DNA of 49,945 nt from Oscillibacter sp. GTDB lineage: Bacteria > Bacillota > Clostridia > Oscillospirales > Oscillospiraceae. The translations under genes and the position numbers were made by a program. A model generated the notes under the pieces. It saw only the letters and a list, made by a program, of their open reading frames with translations, was not told the origin of the DNA and did not search any database. Location: assembly GCA_022791135.1 (NCBI GenBank), contig JAAVYM010000107.1:1-49945 (forward strand), read 5' to 3'. This document shows positions 47,742 to 49,945 of the stretch, in pieces. Numbering within the stretch: the stretch's first letter is position 1; every line of letters begins with the position of its first letter.

Positions 47742-49451
47742 ATGTCAGAAGTCATGGATCGCGAAAAGCAAGCCGCGCCCGAGTCCGCCTCAGCGGCGCC
47801 TACGCCTCCGGCGGCCGGGGCAGCTGCCGCGCCGGAGAAAACCTCCCTGTGGAAGAAGTGGAAGGGTATGCCCAGGAAGAAGCGGCGGAAAATCGTCCGC
47901 TGGTTCATTTTCCTCCTGCTCCTTCTCGCCATCGGCCTGGTCCTGTGGCGCTTCCTCGCCGGGAAAAACGGCGAAGCGGAGACAACGGTCCTCACCGAGG
48001 TGGTGCAGTATGGCTCCATCACCGCCACGGTGGAGGGCAGCGGCCTGACCAAGGCCAAAGACAGCGAGACTATCACAATCGCCACCGCCGGCACGGTCAG
48101 CGAGGTGCTGGTAAACGAGGGCGACACCGTGGAGCCAGGCACGCCCCTTTTCATCATCGACTCTGACGCGGCCCGCACCGCCGTGGACAAGGCCCGCCAG
48201 GACGTGCTGGGCCGGGAAAAGCAGCTCAACGCCCTTTTGAAGGATGTGGCGGGCTTGAACCTGGCGGCGGGCTATCCCGGCAAGCTCCTGGATGTGGCGG
48301 ACCTGAACCCCGGCGACACCATCAGCAAGGAGCAGAAGGTGGCCGTCCTGGCGGACGACACCCGCCTGCGCCTCACCCAGTATTACAGCTACGCCTACGA
48401 GGGCATGATCCGCCAGGGCCAGAGCATGGACGTCTCCATTCCAGCCCTGATGAGTTCCCTGCCCGGCACGGTGGAGGCGGTCCACATGGTCAGCCGCATC
48501 ACCCCCGAGGGGACGAAGCTCTTCTCAGCAGACATCCTGGTGGAAAACGAAGGGGCGCTCAGCGCCGAAATGGCGGCCTCAGCCACGGTGGTGACGCCGG
48601 AGGGGGAGACGGTCTACCCCTATGAACCCGGCAAGCTGGAGTACTACCGCACCGGCGACCTGAAATCCACCGTCAACGGCACGGTGATCTCCAGCAGCCT
48701 GGTGGACTTCCTCCAGGTCAGCGCCGGACAGGTCCTGGTGGTCATCGACGGCGAGGACAGCGAGGCCGAGATCTACTCCGCCCAGCAGAGCCTGGAAGAG
48801 GCTCAAAAGACGCTGGAGACAGCGGAGAAAAACCTCGCCAACTGCAACGCCGTGGCCTCCATCGCCGGCAAGGTCATCGGCCTGACCATGAAGCCCGGCG
48901 ACGAGATCGCCGCCAACACCACGGTGGTCACCATTTCAGACACCTCCTCCCTGATTGTCAACGCCACAGTCGACGAGCGCAACGTCAGCGCCGTCCAGGC
49001 CGGCACCATGGTAAACCTGGATCAGTGGGGCACGCAGGCCATGGGCATCGTCGAGAGCGTCAGCCTCTCCAGCACGATTAACAACGGCGTCGCCACATAT
49101 CCCATGATCATCTCCGTGGACAACACAGAAGAGACCCTCCAGGTCAACAGTTACATCAACTACACCCTCACCGCCAGCGAGAATGACAACTGCCTCATCC
49201 TGCCTCTCCAGGCGGTCCGCACCGTCTCCACCGAGTCCGGCGAGAGCCTGACGGTGGTCTACGTCAGCGGTGAAAAGCCCAGCACAGCGGTAGAGGGCGT
49301 GATGGTCGATGAGATGATCCCCGAGGGCTATTGGCCCGTGCCGGTGGAAATCGGCATTTCCGACAACTACAATGTGGAGATCAAATCCGGCGTGGAGGAA
49401 GGCACCGAGGTCTTCACCCAGATCCAGATGTCCAGCTCCTATGGGTTCTGA
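47742..49451 (+). CDS. Efflux adaptor protein (MacA/HlyD family), enlarged
   Basis: Membrane-fusion type adaptor of 569 residues for a MacB-like ABC exporter. A cytoplasmic Ala/Pro-rich start (about 1-35) and a basic stretch KKWKGMPRKKRRKI precede one transmembrane helix (about 53-73). The outside part has lipoyl-like half motifs near 112-130 (AGTVSEVLVNEGDTVEPGTPLFII), near 312-332 (GTVISSSLVDFLQVSAGQVL) and near 375-400 (IAGKVIGLTMKPGDEI). A coiled coil (about 338-362) and a beta-barrel to about 500 are also present. The repeated lipoyl-type blocks make it about 150 residues longer than usual. It lies 3 nt before the ATPase gene. Confidence 0.88.
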   Translation: MSEVMDREKQAAPESASAAPTPPAAGAAAAPEKTSLWKKWKGMPRKKRRKIVRWFIFLLLLLAIGLVLWRFLAGKNGEAETTVLTEVVQYGSITATVEGSGLTKAKDSETITIATAGTVSEVLVNEGDTVEPGTPLFIIDSDAARTAVDKARQDVLGREKQLNALLKDVAGLNLAAGYPGKLLDVADLNPGDTISKEQKVAVLADDTRLRLTQYYSYAYEGMIRQGQSMDVSIPALMSSLPGTVEAVHMVSRITPEGTKLFSADILVENEGALSAEMAASATVVTPEGETVYPYEPGKLEYYRTGDLKSTVNGTVISSSLVDFLQVSAGQVLVVIDGEDSEAEIYSAQQSLEEAQKTLETAEKNLANCNAVASIAGKVIGLTMKPGDEIAANTTVVTISDTSSLIVNATVDERNVSAVQAGTMVNLDQWGTQAMGIVESVSLSSTINNGVATYPMIISVDNTEETLQVNSYINYTLTASENDNCLILPLQAVRTVSTESGESLTVVYVSGEKPSTAVEGVMVDEMIPEGYWPVPVEIGISDNYNVEIKSGVEEGTEVFTQIQMSSSYGF

Positions 49452-49454
49452 CGT

Positions 49455-49945
49455 ATGGCGAAGTTAGTAGAGCTAAGAAACGTCTTCAAGATCTACGCCG
49501 AGGGTCTTGAGAGCGAGGTCCGGGCCCTGGACGGGGTCAGCCTCAGCATCGACCGCGGGGAATTTGTGGCGGTAGTGGGCCAGTCCGGCTCCGGCAAGTC
49601 CACGATGATGAATGTCCTGGGCTGCCTGGACGTCCCCACCCATGGGGACTATCTTCTGGATGGCACCGACGTCCGGGAGCTGACGGACAAAGAACTCAGC
49701 CGCATCCGCAACAAGGAGATCGGCTTCATCTTCCAGCAGTACAACCTGATCCAGACCCTGACGGTTCTGGAGAACGTGGAGCTGCCTCTGATCTACCAGG
49801 GCATCGGCGCGGACGACCGCTATGACCTGGCCCTGGAGGCCCTGGACCGGGTGGGCCTTTCCAAGCGCGTGAAGCACAAGCCCACGGAGATGTCCGGCGG
49901 CCAGAAGCATCGGGTAGCCATTGCCCGGGCCATCGCCACCAAGCC
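49455..49945 (+). CDS. MacB-type ABC transporter ATPase, cut by the window end
   Basis: The first 163 residues of an ATP-binding subunit that powers an efflux or lipoprotein-type exporter with the adaptor before it. Walker A is GQSGSGKST near 42-50, the Q-loop is FIFQQYNLI near 93, and the signature appears as MSGGQKHRVAIARAI, with Lys-His where Gln-Gln or Gln-Arg is usual. The start ATG at 49455 lies 3 nt after the adaptor stop with no separate strong ribosome binding site, so translation is probably coupled. The permease is expected just beyond the window. Confidence 0.93.
   Translation, partial: MAKLVELRNVFKIYAEGLESEVRALDGVSLSIDRGEFVAVVGQSGSGKSTMMNVLGCLDVPTHGDYLLDGTDVRELTDKELSRIRNKEIGFIFQQYNLIQTLTVLENVELPLIYQGIGADDRYDLALEALDRVGLSKRVKHKPTEMSGGQKHRVAIARAIATK

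Noticed and set aside
1..49945. tRNA, rRNA, tmRNA or CRISPR arrays
   Set aside because: No T-arm GTTCRANTC with a fitting acceptor stem, no rRNA-like stretch and no regularly spaced repeats were found on reading both strands.

Overview
The window looks like a chromosomal segment of a high-GC (roughly 60%), endospore-forming, anaerobic Firmicute of the class Clostridia. The gene content suggests an Oscillospiraceae-type gut organism; genus is not resolvable by eye. The evidence is spo0A, spoIIP, a spoIIQ-like M23 gene with a sigmaF/G-type promoter, bofA with yaaL, gerQ and a SleB/CwlJ-like cortex hydrolase. Anaerobic metabolism is shown by an arginine deiminase operon, lactate dehydrogenase and a rubredoxin/flavodiiron module. 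No rRNA, tRNA, CRISPR array or prophage was seen. The only mobility gene is one large serine recombinase.

Layout. 1-3250: an ABC solute-binding lipoprotein, then a small membrane protein, a HAD hydrolase and a VOC protein. 3260-7010 (minus): arcA, ornithine carbamoyltransferase and a YfcC-family carrier, without carbamate kinase. 7170-9230 (minus): a GNAT acetyltransferase and spoIIP. 9395-13811 (plus): two M16 peptidase-like genes (ymfF, ymfH), lgt and folD in one tightly packed operon. 13955-17818 (plus): an Rrf2 regulator behind a near-consensus promoter, an acyl-CoA dehydrogenase/EtfA/rubredoxin fusion, and a flavodiiron protein. 17963-20660 (minus): a DUF4153/4173 membrane protein, an HTH regulator, a DUF2975 protein and a small membrane protein, behind a 17-bp perfect palindrome. 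20846-22343 (minus): a GT4 glycosyltransferase and a TSCPD protein. 22477-23060: a sugar O-acetyltransferase broken by a frameshift at a G7 tract. 23114-26068 (minus): spoIIQ-like, rsmI, trmN6-like and NUDIX genes. 26545: spo0A.

27372-34741 (minus): PadR with two DUF2812 membrane proteins, and MarR with a heterodimeric ABC exporter. Each of the two operons has a readable promoter/operator. 34835-34970: a possible small RNA. 35045-36906: a cortex hydrolase gene running into a serine recombinase flanked by short inverted repeats. 36995-39335: a FAD/Rieske oxidoreductase and ldh. 39992-42924: gerQ, rpsI, rplM, bofA, yaaL and tadA. 43461: a CBS protein. 44184-47429: a TRAP-TAXI uptake system whose binding protein appears circularly permuted. 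47742-end: an efflux adaptor and MacB-type ATPase, cut by the window end.

Two items stand out. First, the Rrf2 / acyl-CoA dehydrogenase-EtfA-rubredoxin / flavodiiron cluster reads as a complete electron path from acyl-CoA to O2 or NO under a cysteine-rich sensor. Second, the TAXI binding protein carries its normal C-terminal segment at the N-terminus, between the lipoprotein linker and the usual first beta strand.
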